Shown: positions 39,001 to 46,852 of the stretch, in pieces | Numbering within the stretch: position 1 is the first letter of the stretch | How the letters are laid out: each line of letters opens with the position of its first letter | Source: Cytophagales bacterium | GTDB taxonomy: Bacteria > Bacteroidota > Bacteroidia > Cytophagales > Flammeovirgaceae | Reading direction: 5' to 3' | Assembly: GCA_025056215.1 (NCBI GenBank) | Contig: JANWWC010000002.1 | Span: 234,953-298,952, forward strand | DNA: 64,000 nt | Notes under the pieces: generated by a model | The model's database searches: none | The model's input: only the letters and a program-made list of their open reading frames with translations | What the model was told of the DNA's origin: nothing | Made by a program: the position numbers and the translations under genes

Positions 39001-42000
39001 CAGCCAAACTTCCATTTACAATGAGAGCGGTTCCTCCATGAGCAGCAGTAACTGTTTTTACACTTGCATTCGCCAACACAAGATTATGATAAGTAATATT
39101 CATGCGTACAGTTTGTACACCACTTCCATTGTACACAAAAGTACCATTATTGTTGCTAAACGTACCTTGAGCTGTAAAGTTGGCTCCCACGAATGTAGTG
39201 TCAGAGGAAGCAGTAAAAGATGAGCCTACTGGATTTGTAAAGTTACCCACTACTGTAATTTTACCAGAACCTCCAGTAAATGTTCCGTTATTTGTAAAAG
39301 TGCCCGATACTGAAATGTTACCACTGCCTCCTAAAATTGTTCCACTATTCGTCACATTGCCAGAAACTGTAATACTGCCGTTTCCTCCTGTGATAGTTGA
39401 AGAAGTAGAAGCGTTGTTGATGCTCGCAACTGTTACAGCAGGGTTATTCGTGCTTAATACCAGATGGGCGCTTCCAATCAAAGATAATTGGTTATTGATA
39501 GTAAGTGTGCCAGAACCTGGTATTTTATTTCCACTATTCCTAAGCGCTAAGTTATGATAAGTTACAGCGGTAGAAACAAGTTGCATACCGTTTCCGCTAT
39601 AGGCAAAAGTACCGTTGTTATGGCTAAATGTTCCGCCTGCAATAAAATTTCCGTTTAGTATAGTTGAATCGGATGATGCCGTAAATGAAGTACCAGCTGG
39701 CATAAATAAATTTCCTCCGATGTTAATTTTCGCTGTTCCTCCTATAATAGAAGATGTATTTTGTAAGTTCACGCTATTTGTAACACTAAGTGTCGTGTTG
39801 TTAGTATTTAATGCTAACTGAGCTGTATTGCGTAGAATAAGAGAATCTAAAACACTAACAGTGCCTGCAGCGGTAGTTTTAGTATTTCCTGCTCCTGTAC
39901 CTGTAAACTCTAAGCGATTATAAGTAACAGCGGCTACCGCTTGTGCTCCATTTCGGTTATATATTACGTGTCCGTTGTTATGGTTAAATGTACCAGCATT
40001 AATAAAATCACCTCCTATAAAAGTAGTATCTGATGTAGTAATAAAAGTTGTACCTACTCTATTCTCGATACCTCCTAGAGCTGTAAGATTGCCCGAAGTC
40101 GCCGTTTTAGTACTACCCCCTGTTAAAACTAATCTATTGTATGTAACACCATTAAGAGACGTCCTAACAGTTTGAGCACTAGTACCATTATAAACGAACG
40201 TTCCATTGTTATGATTGAAAGTACCTGCATTCGTAAAGTTGCCTCCTACAAAAGTAGAGTCAGATGAAGCAGTAAAAGTAGTAGTACCAGACTTATTAAA
40301 ATCACCCACAATAACAATGGGCTGAGAACCTCCTGTAATAGTAGAACTGTTTTGTTGAAAAAGATTACCACCCACATGCATTGCAGTATTATTGGTATTA
40401 AGAGCCAAAACCACGTTGTTCATAGTTCTAAGGCTTCCTTGTACTGTAAGAGTACCTGCAGTAGGGGTTTTGGTTCCTGAAGTTCTCAAATCCAAGTTAT
40501 AGTAAGTAGGAGATGTAATAATAGTTTGCGCTGCAGCCTGATTGTAGCTAAATGTGCCGTTGTTGTGGTTAAAAGTACCAGTGTTAGTAAAGGTTCCTCC
40601 CGAAAGGAAGGTAGTATCTGATGATGCTGTGAATGTTCCGTTGTTTGTTAAGCCATTTTGTAGAATAATATTACCAGAGCCACTCGTTAATGTTCCTCCG
40701 CTGGCTATGGTCATAAGGCCACCTGCCCGCACTACATTGTTGCCTTTATTAAAAGTTCCTTGTGTAACATTAATAAATCCTGTTGTTTTTAATGAATCAG
40801 TCAGGTTGAATACAGCATCTTGTGAACCTCCTGTGCTATTAAAATTTATCTGATACATGTTTACATTAGCTGTAACAATATTTACGTTCCCTGTAGAGGC
40901 CGTAAAATTAAGAGTACCACCACTGCCTACACGTGTCAGAGAAACATTCGGCATTAAGATTAAACTTTCTTTAATTTCTAAAGGATTTGTGCCAAAGGCG
41001 ATTACAGGAGCATCTGCATCATCAGTAAATATGAGCGTTCTTACTCCATAAATTGAGTTGTTGATTGTGACGGTTTTGTTAGTGCTATTAGGAAAAGAGT
41101 TATGATCGAAAATTACTGTATCAGCGATAGTAGGTAGAAAGCCTGCAGGAGTTCCTCCTGATGTAGTAGACCAGTTTGAACAGCTGTTCCAGTTTCCACT
41201 TCCTCCAATCCAAAAAAGTTTGGTTGATGGAGTTAAGCCAGACCCAGGAAAATTAATATTTGTATTTCCGCCTCCGTCGACACCTGAGTTAGCATTAATT
41301 TGATTGGAGGTAACGTTGATATTTGTAATAGTAGTAGTTGCACCTAATAAAGTGATAGTAGAAGCAAGAGCTATAGATGCTGCACCAGGAGAACCGCTAA
41401 TACTAGCTGTACCACCGCAAGGAGGCAATACAATAGTCCCACTCAAGGAATATGTTACACCGCTACTATTGAAAACTAAACTTTTTCCACTTGTAGGAAG
41501 TGCGATGGTTTTAAATGCTATCACACCTGCTCCACTACTTCCTATAGTAGAAGTGGATGTTCCTGTAAAGAAAATTGTATCAGAATTGATCATTTGAGCA
41601 GATGAGGTGGTTTCTGTCCAATTGCCAGCGACACTATGGTTCAAGTTGTTGGCATCAAGAACGGCCATTCCTGAAATCATTACATCTCCATTTGCTGTAA
41701 ATGAAGAAGTAAATGTTTTAGTACCACCTCCACTCAATAAAATATTTCGATATGTTCCCCCCGCTATGGTCTGATTCGTACTGCCATTGAAGGCAAAAGT
41801 TCCCGTAGAGGGGTTCATAGTACCATTTCTCACAAAATCTCCTCCTACAAAAGTAGTGTCTGTAGAAGCATTAAGAGTGGTAGAAGCAGAAATTGTTAAA
41901 TTACCTCCGACAGTAAGTTTTCCGCTTTGTGTAGCGGTTGCTGAGCCTGCAATTGTTAAATGAGCGTTCACTAATGTGTTATGTTGTATTGTTTTAGTAC

Positions 42001-44275
42001 CTGCATTCGCCAAACGAAGGTTATGATAAGCAACTGCCACAACAGTTTGGGTGGTTCCATCATAAACAAAGGTTCCAGAATTATGGTTAAAAGTACCATT
42101 GTTAGTAAAAGTACCATTCAGAAATGTAGTATCTGACGATGCTGTAATAGTTCCGTTATTGAGAAGAGCAGAATTAAAATCTATTTGCCCCGCACCTCCT
42201 ACCAAGCTTGTATTAGAGCCAATAGTAGTGTTTCCATTTATTACGAGAGAAGGGTTATTAGTACTCAAGTCCACTACCAAACTTGATGTAGTCGATGTAG
42301 CAAAAGTTCCGCTTGCAGAAAAGTTTCCACTAGTTAAGGTTTTTGTTCCTGAAGAGTCAAAAAATACGTTTATATATCCACTGATAGCAGGAACACTTTG
42401 GTTACCATTGCGAACAAATGCTATCACGCGGTTGCCTACTCCTGGATTGGTCAAACTTCCTGATGTATGAATATAATCTCCATGAAAGAAAGTAGTATCT
42501 CCTGCCATTCTGAAAGTACCTGAGAGATTTGTAAAATTTCCCCAAAATCTCATTTTACCTGTCCCAGTAGGTCCATTCAACGTACCACTATTCTGTGCTG
42601 TTCCTGCCACTATTAAATTTCCACTTGAACCCGTAAATGTACCACTATTCAAGAAATTGCCTCCGACTGTAATTCCTCCACTTCCAGCTGTCAAAGTCCC
42701 TTGGTTGTTCAAGCTATTGACAATTGTAAATGCAGAAGTGCCTTGAGTTAGCACAAAAGTAGGCAAAATGCGAACAGAATGAGCATTTAAAGTTGTGTTA
42801 TTAACAGCAAATGTAGTAGTCGCTGCAACTATCATACTATCCGCAGTGGTAAGTGTACCTGCAGCAATTGTCTTGGTGGAGGTGCCTGCTAACCGCAATC
42901 GATGATAATCTACTGCTGCTACTGTTTGAGCAGTGCCATCGTAGACAAACGTACCATTGTTATGATTAAACACACCACTGTTTATAAAATTACCCGTAAA
43001 AAAGGTTGTGTCAGAGGAAGCAGTAAATGTTCCGTTATTGGTAAGACCAGCATTGATATCGATTTGCCCAGAAGAACCTGTAATAGTACCGTCGTTAGTA
43101 ATAGCGCCATTTAAAATAAGAGTTCCACTTCCTGCTATGATGCTGCTCCCAGACGCTACCGTTACTGCGCCTGACGACGTGAGAGCTGTGTTATTGACAT
43201 TTAAAAGTAAACTGGCTGAATTTTCGACATTTAATGTAGCGCTAATTGTCAAAGTACCTGCATTAGTAGTTTTAGAAGAATTCCTGAGTAACAAATGCCG
43301 ATAAGTAACACTATTTGCAGATGTCAATACCGTTTGAGAAGAGGAACCATTATAACAGAAAGTATTCGTACCTACACCCGGCGTAAACGTTCCTGCTGTT
43401 CTCGTAAAGGTTCCATTTAAAAATACAGTATCGGAAGATGCGTTAAATGCACCCCCGTTCATGGTCAGGTTTTGAATTGTAATTTTAGCTGAATTACCAT
43501 TAAAAGTACCTAAGTTGATAATCAGAGCGCTATTATACTGTGAAACCGCTCCATTAGATGTGATATTCCCGCCGTTCATTATTACATTATGAGTAGCGGT
43601 CATGGTAGTAGTATTGTTTCCTAAGTTAAGAGTTCCACCTTGCAATCTAGCAGCATTTAAAACAAGATTGGTGTTATTAGTTAGCAAAGTGAAAGTTCCT
43701 GCTGTAATGATAAGGCTATCTGCTACTGTTAAAGTACCTGATGCAGCTGTCTTAGTGCTTCCTCCGCCTATCACTAAGCGAAAATACTCGACAGATGCAA
43801 CTGCTATGTTAGCATTTCTTGTGTAAGAAACGGTTCCATTGCGATGATAAAAAGTACCTGTATTTACAAAACCTCCTTCCCCATTAATAATCATATTTCC
43901 AGAGGTAGAATAAAATTTTCCAGCATTCGTAAGACTTACTTCTCCCGGATTTCCATTATTGAAATCTATTGTAAAGGAATTTCCATGAAAAATGCCTCCT
44001 GTGTTTACAGCAATACTATCCAGCCATGTGTTAGGCAGGTTATTAGTTAAAAACACCGAGTCACCTGATTGTATGACAAACCTATCAACTCCATTAGCGG
44101 TACTAAAAATCCCCGCGTTTCCTCCACTTCCATCGGGGTTGAGAGCCCAATTAGCGGGATTGTTAAAATTACAACCGCTCGCACAGTTGGCGGAAACTGA
44201 ATAAAAAACTTGAGAATACGCCATTTGGCAGCCTATCAAAATCACAAAGATGTGCACTCGTAAAAATGAGTTCAT
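30098..44275 (-). CDS. Giant (4725-residue) repetitive surface protein with T9SS C-terminal sorting domain
   Basis: Start ATG 44275; signal peptide (residues 1-22, ending AYSQ). The body is almost wholly Gly/Ser/Thr/Asn-rich beta repeats. In the N-terminal third at least eight copies of a unit with HNNGTFVYNG...QTV...YHNL...GTKT...GTLT recur, interspersed with TASSDTTFLNGTFTN units. Four larger sections are opened by GGSGNWNSCSNWSTTSGG-like segments (DNA near 41190, 38490, 36630 and 34870). Close to the C-terminus about six units with LTLNRT...LGSNLII and GSNTSHLIIGG follow (DNA about 31320-32480), then a fibronectin-like part and a classic T9SS sorting domain (LYQNIPNPV, VDMLGRTV, VYMIVLEV, ending in VKKMSVE). 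It is presumably exported through T9SS and attached to the cell surface or released; adhesion is a guess from the repeats. Confidence 0.9.
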   Translation of the reverse strand: MNSFLRVHIFVILIGCQMAYSQVFYSVSANCASGCNFNNPANWALNPDGSGGNAGIFSTANGVDRFVIQSGDSVFLTNNLPNTWLDSIAVNTGGIFHGNSFTIDFNNGNPGEVSLTNAGKFYSTSGNMIINGEGGFVNTGTFYHRNGTVSYTRNANIAVASVEYFRLVIGGGSTKTAASGTLTVADSLIITAGTFTLLTNNTNLVLNAARLQGGTLNLGNNTTTMTATHNVIMNGGNITSNGAVSQYNSALIINLGTFNGNSAKITIQNLTMNGGAFNASSDTVFLNGTFTRTAGTFTPGVGTNTFCYNGSSSQTVLTSANSVTYRHLLLRNSSKTTNAGTLTISATLNVENSASLLLNVNNTALTSSGAVTVASGSSIIAGSGTLILNGAITNDGTITGSSGQIDINAGLTNNGTFTASSDTTFFTGNFINSGVFNHNNGTFVYDGTAQTVAAVDYHRLRLAGTSTKTIAAGTLTTADSMIVAATTTFAVNNTTLNAHSVRILPTFVLTQGTSAFTIVNSLNNQGTLTAGSGGITVGGNFLNSGTFTGSSGNLIVAGTAQNSGTLNGPTGTGKMRFWGNFTNLSGTFRMAGDTTFFHGDYIHTSGSLTNPGVGNRVIAFVRNGNQSVPAISGYINVFFDSSGTKTLTSGNFSASGTFATSTTSSLVVDLSTNNPSLVINGNTTIGSNTSLVGGAGQIDFNSALLNNGTITASSDTTFLNGTFTNNGTFNHNSGTFVYDGTTQTVVAVAYHNLRLANAGTKTIQHNTLVNAHLTIAGSATATQSGKLTVGGNLTISASTTLNASTDTTFVGGDFVRNGTMNPSTGTFAFNGSTNQTIAGGTYRNILLSGGGTKTFTSSFTANGDVMISGMAVLDANNLNHSVAGNWTETTSSAQMINSDTIFFTGTSTSTIGSSGAGVIAFKTIALPTSGKSLVFNSSGVTYSLSGTIVLPPCGGTASISGSPGAASIALASTITLLGATTTITNINVTSNQINANSGVDGGGNTNINFPGSGLTPSTKLFWIGGSGNWNSCSNWSTTSGGTPAGFLPTIADTVIFDHNSFPNSTNKTVTINNSIYGVRTLIFTDDADAPVIAFGTNPLEIKESLILMPNVSLTRVGSGGTLNFTASTGNVNIVTANVNMYQINFNSTGGSQDAVFNLTDSLKTTGFINVTQGTFNKGNNVVRAGGLMTIASGGTLTSGSGNIILQNGLTNNGTFTASSDTTFLSGGTFTNTGTFNHNNGTFSYNQAAAQTIITSPTYYNLDLRTSGTKTPTAGTLTVQGSLRTMNNVVLALNTNNTAMHVGGNLFQQNSSTITGGSQPIVIVGDFNKSGTTTFTASSDSTFVGGNFTNAGTFNHNNGTFVYNGTSAQTVRTSLNGVTYNRLVLTGGSTKTATSGNLTALGGIENRVGTTFITTSDTTFIGGDFINAGTFNHNNGHVIYNRNGAQAVAAVTYNRLEFTGTGAGNTKTTAAGTVSVLDSLILRNTAQLALNTNNTTLSVTNSVNLQNTSSIIGGTAKINIGGNLFMPAGTSFTASSDSTILNGNFIAGGTFSHNNGTFAYSGNGMQLVSTAVTYHNLALRNSGNKIPGSGTLTINNQLSLIGSAHLVLSTNNPAVTVASINNASTSSTITGGNGSITVSGNVTNSGTILGGSGNISVSGTFTNNGTFTGGSGKITVVGNFTNPVGSSFTASSDTTFVGANFTAQGTFSNNNGTFVYNGSGVQTVRMNITYHNLVLANASVKTVTAAHGGTALIVNGSLAVNNSATFNANNFNIYVGRHFNELTATAQTINTDTIFFTFNGIDTANFGGPSSVGIISVKTIHVPAGKALSFNSAVTYNINGHIVLPTACTAAEVRLFGTPGAASIALGNIQTFTGAPVRIQNLNITANHINAYTGINAGGNTNVYFPGDLALPVRILYRVGGSGDWNSCSSWSTSSGGAGNAIATLGDSLIFDANSFPNSSSNQTTITTNAYARSITFTDDADLPQILLNDTLEIKGNLLLLSNVSIVPPSPTSPNLLLFSASTGTVYLTTNGVDIFRADFNSSGATEDAVFVLQDALNVARNIVLKGGTLNTNGVVVNTMQLDASIGTKTRSLTLGNSTINLSQNNTAHALDLSATSGLTVNAGTSQINITNATGGKIQMGTISRTLYNVAFTGVGGNDTIFTNNANPHTFNNISLANDASLFVSGTSTKTYNAFTAGTGSGNANDITFNGTSTFNGVVSVRTARTRSVVFNNPVIFNANVNLNVNGTSSAVSANGVTFASGTSLTLGDSTTATFSNTNLFRNIAIGKVNTVSFSGSNTFSTSTNVTVDSFSTVTVANSSFLAGNNWTTHQSNVTYSSGGTFNGSMTFLGSGGTINFPSSVTFQQPLFATSKLVFSGGVTHTANSNFRALDSVNVITNNTVLQINASAPARIMFLNLNNAPIVRFNNSHADTINVVRLRSAIANAQILVNPSATLYVDSIVTTNYGCSTSYPTPANRPLVASDVTGTQFTMHLGTADSVYSVRFRDVNLASANLTAFGYPMLSYNLGNNTGIVFTGSNRELYWVSNAGDWNDGTRWSFFSGGAPSGCVPDSTTNVYFDAASFTSPSQIVTTSGNSTCANLNWSMNAASSLDGGSNPILRLDVPLRVSGNINFQATDPWQINSPNQHAIILSSSDTLRTIRTTGVRIPHLHFRGVGGKWTLLDSLVVDRDSTNGNAYGCIFLQAGHFDNNGYNIHAGFFNAYRDTNGLFFNNPRKLTIRPNTKVYLNGYRATGFGLHPPFPQSDFYAAWDFRNNGGVVNEPVLEADTSAEIIFTSGYNPNTPSPARGLVRVFFGNHSSKTYPSITTYGIDNDIFSEDGTTNLLTINHFSRLAPNTSAYQLFISGTSPKRFLGNIYFSSNMTNGDSTNIIRGSTSVENIVYGSVITGNNIGSFAAQQRPFIFRGTWRFKKQVIFGDQAYTRFDNGNYTIFEDSLVYGAHTNVNNKQQFAQRTVSTSLIKAGNGTVLEYMNQRNKLDSIYLHSEARLLFTSLEGNDTIRSIQSNDFNIISFAADTTGADTAKTLITGRIYAKVGCNGWIYVRSSKANITAGLMFSLDTQKWRNVTVQDIYVYGSPYFPVYDTAGTDVANNNGEIYFPANTVGQRFYWIGKGGQLNPLDNTVSNLWSNPGNWSQDSLVYNGNTCTPTSLDSVFITAGSFDGPNQAMIIDVSPATCRYFYLSPAVYLSGAGPVPRIAAPGVTSSEIEISGSFVSYANPTRWTNDLNGSWTFRVVDTSLTHVIRSNGEPFVTPIKFDAAGGKWILEDSLVLNRLGGVGRLVPNLTIELGEVDFNSKNVYCGGGFLVNNPSTSARFKAQNTTVTFQGGDNVNLRSHSTHTQNRFFNIRINKTSGAVILLDTLRFNRNLEISVGRLTDNGNQIVGTDTSQFIMAGSSELFIGGVNPTEFPLNIQNNNINLSATSTIRYSGNGSTTQNVRLFSSTNPAQTYGRIQFAHGGGSGLAVKILCPRIGAPTADGQNRLMYRTAMEIVSDGTEVLDSGYQIVASAGATFSMGTGDVVNRIINLGSAWNSTTFPVTDSSLVSLGSANSNTTVRYISGQLNQTVQALGRVAPRAYRNLVLSKDISQPGFVAGVVNKIANGELVVTRDLTVNTNTNLCDNGYQITGQAGRTLTLAAGAFLTLGADSTDSRTGNTRFPLGYDYVNDLSLNATSTVIYNGGTNKTGGVQYIARLNMPGGSMALQNRNYGNLIIRNSNPNPSAIAIKRISNDSTYKGPAVFDSLRVRGNLTIERFNDLQDSTTQIFHSTTGILTVDSAAFLTLGSPTVATRFPLNTASANINLHANSTVVYQSGINQRVRRLAAFNHTLNPERDYANLILRNNSVKILDTVSGTVVPAVLDADANNMYVRGRLTLDNSRLDLNNFRLTMAGTLSRQGTLSNATFTGSDNSRISILGNGVFADSSLAKNAIAFTNPTTTQLREFTVNRTASDSILLGSNLIVGTTSNNGQISLGGSFVYLNGHTLTLNSTAGNYVATTGGFRGSSTSSLVFNGTGNLGSNLNFAAGADTLQNLTINRTSAGGDVVTLGTNLNLVSGGLLTLASGGLNLNGNTLFLNGNYSNTGGRFVGSAASRLVVGGSGTLGNFVFDNSTTSNHTLKAFYMNRSTPDYVLGSNLIIADTLAHGSATLNINGNRLTINGVHTATTGAFVGSNTSRMVIGGTGQFDPLRMMQTSPTTRTLQSLTITRSSHEIAMANRLTVGVTNSDTLTLGSGAVLNINGDTLTINGQLANTPGVLKGSNTSHLIIGGSSSPLAGTLKFSTATTSDRTLRTLTLNRTGVSGNAVTLGSPLIIQGTNATLTLIAGRLGTSATNSLTLEAGASVAGAVTTGANYAGSSGGSDASYISGPVTKVFGAGENLTGTNQSFRFPVGKNGVLREIGIADFNNFSAGASFTAEYFVGTPPSFGAIVPGDMTHVSALEYWDLTRNATSTEPKVILSWNSASDVASNPVYHSQLRIAHRRGPAYNTWWSEGNEYYTGTPSAGYLVSSNHINSFSFFTLGSTVFNNPLPVTILEYNVEYVAPEAQVVVRWKTASGANSAGYIIRRSTDMLQWNEIASYLLDSKLRAKGENMNVYSYIDNTVSSGTYYYQLIEVSTNGEQRLSQIKVVTVANSSVTQLYQNIPNPVTHHSTLISFTLANDAYVSLKIVDMLGRTVDVLKDGELSSGFHEISYATEHLQTGVYMIVLEVNGVRFVKKMSVE
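31320..32480 (-). repeat. C-terminal tandem protein repeats within the giant gene
   Basis: Roughly six degenerate units of about 70 codons, each with a strand of the form TLNRT-x5-VTLGSNL, a LNINGDTLTINGQL-like strand and a GSNTSRLVIGG turn. The copies are divergent at the DNA level, so they are old or selected rather than recent duplications. Confidence 0.7.
39100..43880 (-). repeat. N-terminal protein repeats within the giant gene
   Basis: At least eight units containing GTFNHNNGTFVYNG, QTV, YHRL and TKT...GTLT, mixed with TASSDTTF-x2-GxFTN units. The DNA shows recurring short stretches (for example around 40201, 40551, 42061 and 42951), all in frame with the coding sequence, so they are coding repeats and not CRISPR or mobile repeats. 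Confidence 0.75.
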
Positions 44276-44474
44276 GGACGTAATATTGTTATAAGATTAG
44301 TGGAAACTTTAATAACTTTTTTAAATCAAATTAAGCTTATGTATGCCTAAAATACGATATCTCTCTACAGAAAGATGCTCAAATTTAAAAAACAAAATGA
44401 ACTTAAAAAAAAAAATTTTAATCGCTACTCATGTAAGTTTACAAATAAATAAACAATACTTAAAAAGTCATATT
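44276..44474. other. 199-base AT-rich intergenic region
   Basis: Lies between the start of the giant gene (minus) and the stop of the small membrane protein (minus), so it should contain the giant gene's promoter. It is A/T-rich with poly-A runs; no exact TAnnTTTG box or hairpin was recognised. Confidence 0.4.
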
Positions 44475-44789
44475 TTATGAATGATTTTTACGATGAAAGA
44501 AAAAAAATATTCTCCCGATCATTCTTCTTTCAAAGTTCCAAAAGAAAGTAAATTGGCCGAGTAAAAGACCATAAAAAAGCAACAAAACTTGATACAAAGG
44601 AAGAATAACGAGAACAGAAACCCAAATCCGATTCCAGAACGATATTGAATAATATTGGCCAAGCCACCTGAAAAGAAAAGGTTTAATTAGTAACACAGTG
44701 CTTCCTGTAAGCGCAAATACAATCAGCACAAGAATTACTTGCTTAGCAGATTGCAAATTCCATTTTTGCTGTAACTTCCGCAAAGACAT
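44475..44789 (-). CDS. Small two-helix membrane protein (DUF6787-like)
   Basis: 104 residues with two strong hydrophobic segments (about 17-38 and 53-76). The second ends in LPLYQVLLLFYGLLLGQFTFFWNFERRM, a pattern seen in Bacteroidota DUF6787 proteins. The start ATG 44789 is followed by a basic N-terminus (MSLRKLQQKW). Function unknown; it may associate with the inner membrane. Neighbours give no clue. Confidence 0.62.
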   Translation of the reverse strand: MSLRKLQQKWNLQSAKQVILVLIVFALTGSTVLLIKPFLFRWLGQYYSISFWNRIWVSVLVILPLYQVLLLFYGLLLGQFTFFWNFERRMIGRIFFFFHRKNHS

Positions 44790-44835
44790 GCACGTGAATA
44801 TTTTTGCGTATTAAATTATTTCAAATAAAATTTAT

Positions 44836-44843
44836 TAATATTG
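44836..44843 (+). promoter_or_regulatory. Possible -7 box ahead of the DUF1573 gene
   Basis: TAATATTG matches 7 of 8 positions of TAnnTTTG and lies 26 bases before the ATG at 44869. No -33 box at normal distance was found. Confidence 0.35.
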
Positions 44844-44868
44844 CAGTTATAAACAAAAATTCAGGAGT

Positions 44869-45639
44869 ATGAAAAAGTTATTTATCATAGCAGTTAGTTT
44901 TATTGCGAGTAGTTATGCGTTTGCTCAAGGAGTCATGAAATTCGAAAAAGAGGAGCACGACTTCGGAGATATCAAAGAGGGTACGATAGCAGAATATTCT
45001 TTTAAGTTCAAAAACACGGGAAACGCTCCAATTGTGATTACAAACGTGCAAGCCTCGTGTGGATGTACAACTCCCGAATGGCCTAAAGAACCTGTGATGC
45101 CAGGCGAAACTGCTATCATCAAAGCTGCATACAACAGCAAAAGCCGTCCGGGCAACTTTTTTAAGACAATTACAATTACCTCAAATGCGACAGAACCTAC
45201 TAAAATCATTAAAATTAAAGGAAATGTAGTAATGCCCGATCAACAACCCTCTAATCCACAGGGTAGCATTCAACCTCAAAAATCGTATAAAATAGAATTT
45301 AAGCCCAATGAACTTCATATAGGGAGAGTTCAGGTAGGATCTACGATTATCAAAAAAGTAAACTTTCAAAACTTAGGAGAGGCTCCGTTTAGCATCCGGA
45401 GTCTTTCCTCTACCTGCAATTGTGTTACTTTAAAATCTCCTATTTTCAATATTCAACCAGGCTCAAGTGGTAGCTTTGAATTAGTATACTACCCTACTAA
45501 AAGTTATCAAGGAGTTCAAACTATTCAAGTTATTACAGACGTTCCATTCTTTACACCTACCTTTCAATTGCATGCAGATGTAGTGGAGAGCATCATTACC
45601 AAAAGCCTTGTACAAGAAACTTCTCCCATCGGATGGTAA
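44869..45639 (+). CDS. Secreted DUF1573 tandem-domain protein
   Basis: 256 residues, signal peptide to about residue 19 (ending AFAQ). Two DUF1573 (Ig-like, ASH-related) domains follow: the first (about 24-122) has FEKEEHDFGDIKEG, KFKNTGNAPIVITNVQASCGCTTPEWP and PGETAIIK; the second (about 147-245) repeats FKPNELHIGRVQVG, NLGEAPFSIRSLSSTCNCVTL and QPGSSGSFEL. Both conserved CxC pairs (SCGCT, TCNCV) are present, a hallmark of this Bacteroidota family. The role in the envelope is unknown. It converges with the COG0523 gene on the other strand. Confidence 0.85.
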   Translation: MKKLFIIAVSFIASSYAFAQGVMKFEKEEHDFGDIKEGTIAEYSFKFKNTGNAPIVITNVQASCGCTTPEWPKEPVMPGETAIIKAAYNSKSRPGNFFKTITITSNATEPTKIIKIKGNVVMPDQQPSNPQGSIQPQKSYKIEFKPNELHIGRVQVGSTIIKKVNFQNLGEAPFSIRSLSSTCNCVTLKSPIFNIQPGSSGSFELVYYPTKSYQGVQTIQVITDVPFFTPTFQLHADVVESIITKSLVQETSPIGW

Positions 45640-45660
45640 CTTAAAATGGAAAGCTATCTT

Positions 45661-46852
45661 TTAAAACTTTCCTTTTTTAATATCATTCCACTCTTCTAAA
45701 CTACAAAGGCATTCTTCGAGTTCTTCCCTTATTTGATCTTCGTTTAAATCCTGACCGATAATCACTATTTCATTCATTCTATCACCAAATTCATCATCCC
45801 AGCGGCTTTTGATGTTCTCTTTATTTTCAAGAAACTCTTGATAACGAACTCGTTGGCTCATGGGCATAGAAACCCACCACATTCCTGCGGGCTCTGCTCT
45901 CAAAGAACCGCCAGCTTGACTCCAATTAATCGCTTGATGAGGGCGAGTAGCAATCCAAAACAATCCTTTACTTCTAAGAATATTTGCATGCCAATATTGC
46001 TGAGTATACAACCAAAAGCGTTCTGGATGAAACGGACGGCGATCTCTAAAAACAAAAGAAGAAATTCCATATTCTTCTGTTTCAGGAGTATGGTAACCTT
46101 TTTCCAACTCTCGAATCCATCCTGCTGCACTAGTAGCTTTTTCATAGTCATACAAACCCGTATTCATAACTTCTGACAATGGTACTTTCCCGAAAGAAGT
46201 TTCTATGATTTTTGCCTCGGGATTCAGTTTTTGCAAAATGGCTTTCAATTCTCCTACTTGATAAGGAGAAACTAAGTCAATTTTATTTAGAACAATTACA
46301 CTCGCGAATTCAATCTGATCTATAAGAAGATTCACAATAGGACGATTATCTAAGGGGTCATTATTCAGATGACGGGTTTGGACAGTATCTATTGAACTAA
46401 AATCTTGATAGAAGTTATAAGCATCTACTACGGTAACAAAAGTATCGAGCTTTGCCCATTTTCGCAAATCTACTCCTGTATCAGATTGAAATTCAAATGT
46501 TTGAGCAATAGGAACAGGTTCGGCGATACCAGTGGTCTCTAATGAGTAGATAATCGAATTTGCCCTCTTGTGCTAATTTTTTAACTTCTATCATTAAGTC
46601 TTCGCGCAATGTACAACAAATGCAACCATTTGACATCTCGACTAATTTTTCTTCTGCTCGCAGTACTTTTTGATCTTTTACCAAGCGCGCATTTATATTA
46701 ATTTCTGACATATCATGTACAATTACAGCTACGCGCGCATTTTCTTTGTTATGTAAAATGTAATTCAAAATAGTTGTTTTACCTGCTCCTAAGAATCCAC
46801 TTAAAACAGTAATCGGAAGTCTCTTGCCATAGGATATATTTATTTGCAACAA
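45661..46852 (-). pseudogene. COG0523/CobW-family GTPase (zinc-chaperone type), single-base frameshift
   Basis: Two adjacent frames together make one full-length (about 396-residue) G3E GTPase. The first (46493-46852) carries the Walker [10 protein letters not shown] and the metal-binding CICC of [11 protein letters not shown], but leaves the family frame at DYLLIRDHW. One base at about 46540 is extra: without it the frame reads [21 protein letters not shown] and joins the second part (45661-46467: NKIDL guanine-binding motif and a CobW C-terminal domain with HPERFWLYT). Members of this subfamily pass zinc to client enzymes and are commonly Zur-controlled. No ATG is in frame before the P-loop; a TTG at 46852 is the only evident start, which is odd. 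It may be a true decay event or a sequencing error. Confidence 0.72.

Noticed and set aside
39100..43880. Short recurring DNA stretches that could suggest a CRISPR array
   Set aside because: They are in frame with a coding sequence, irregularly spaced and divergent; no cas gene is nearby.
30912..44204. Many open frames on the plus strand inside the giant gene
   Set aside because: They are antisense shadows of a Thr/Asn/Gly-rich repeat protein, share its repeats, and show no start signals or family motifs.
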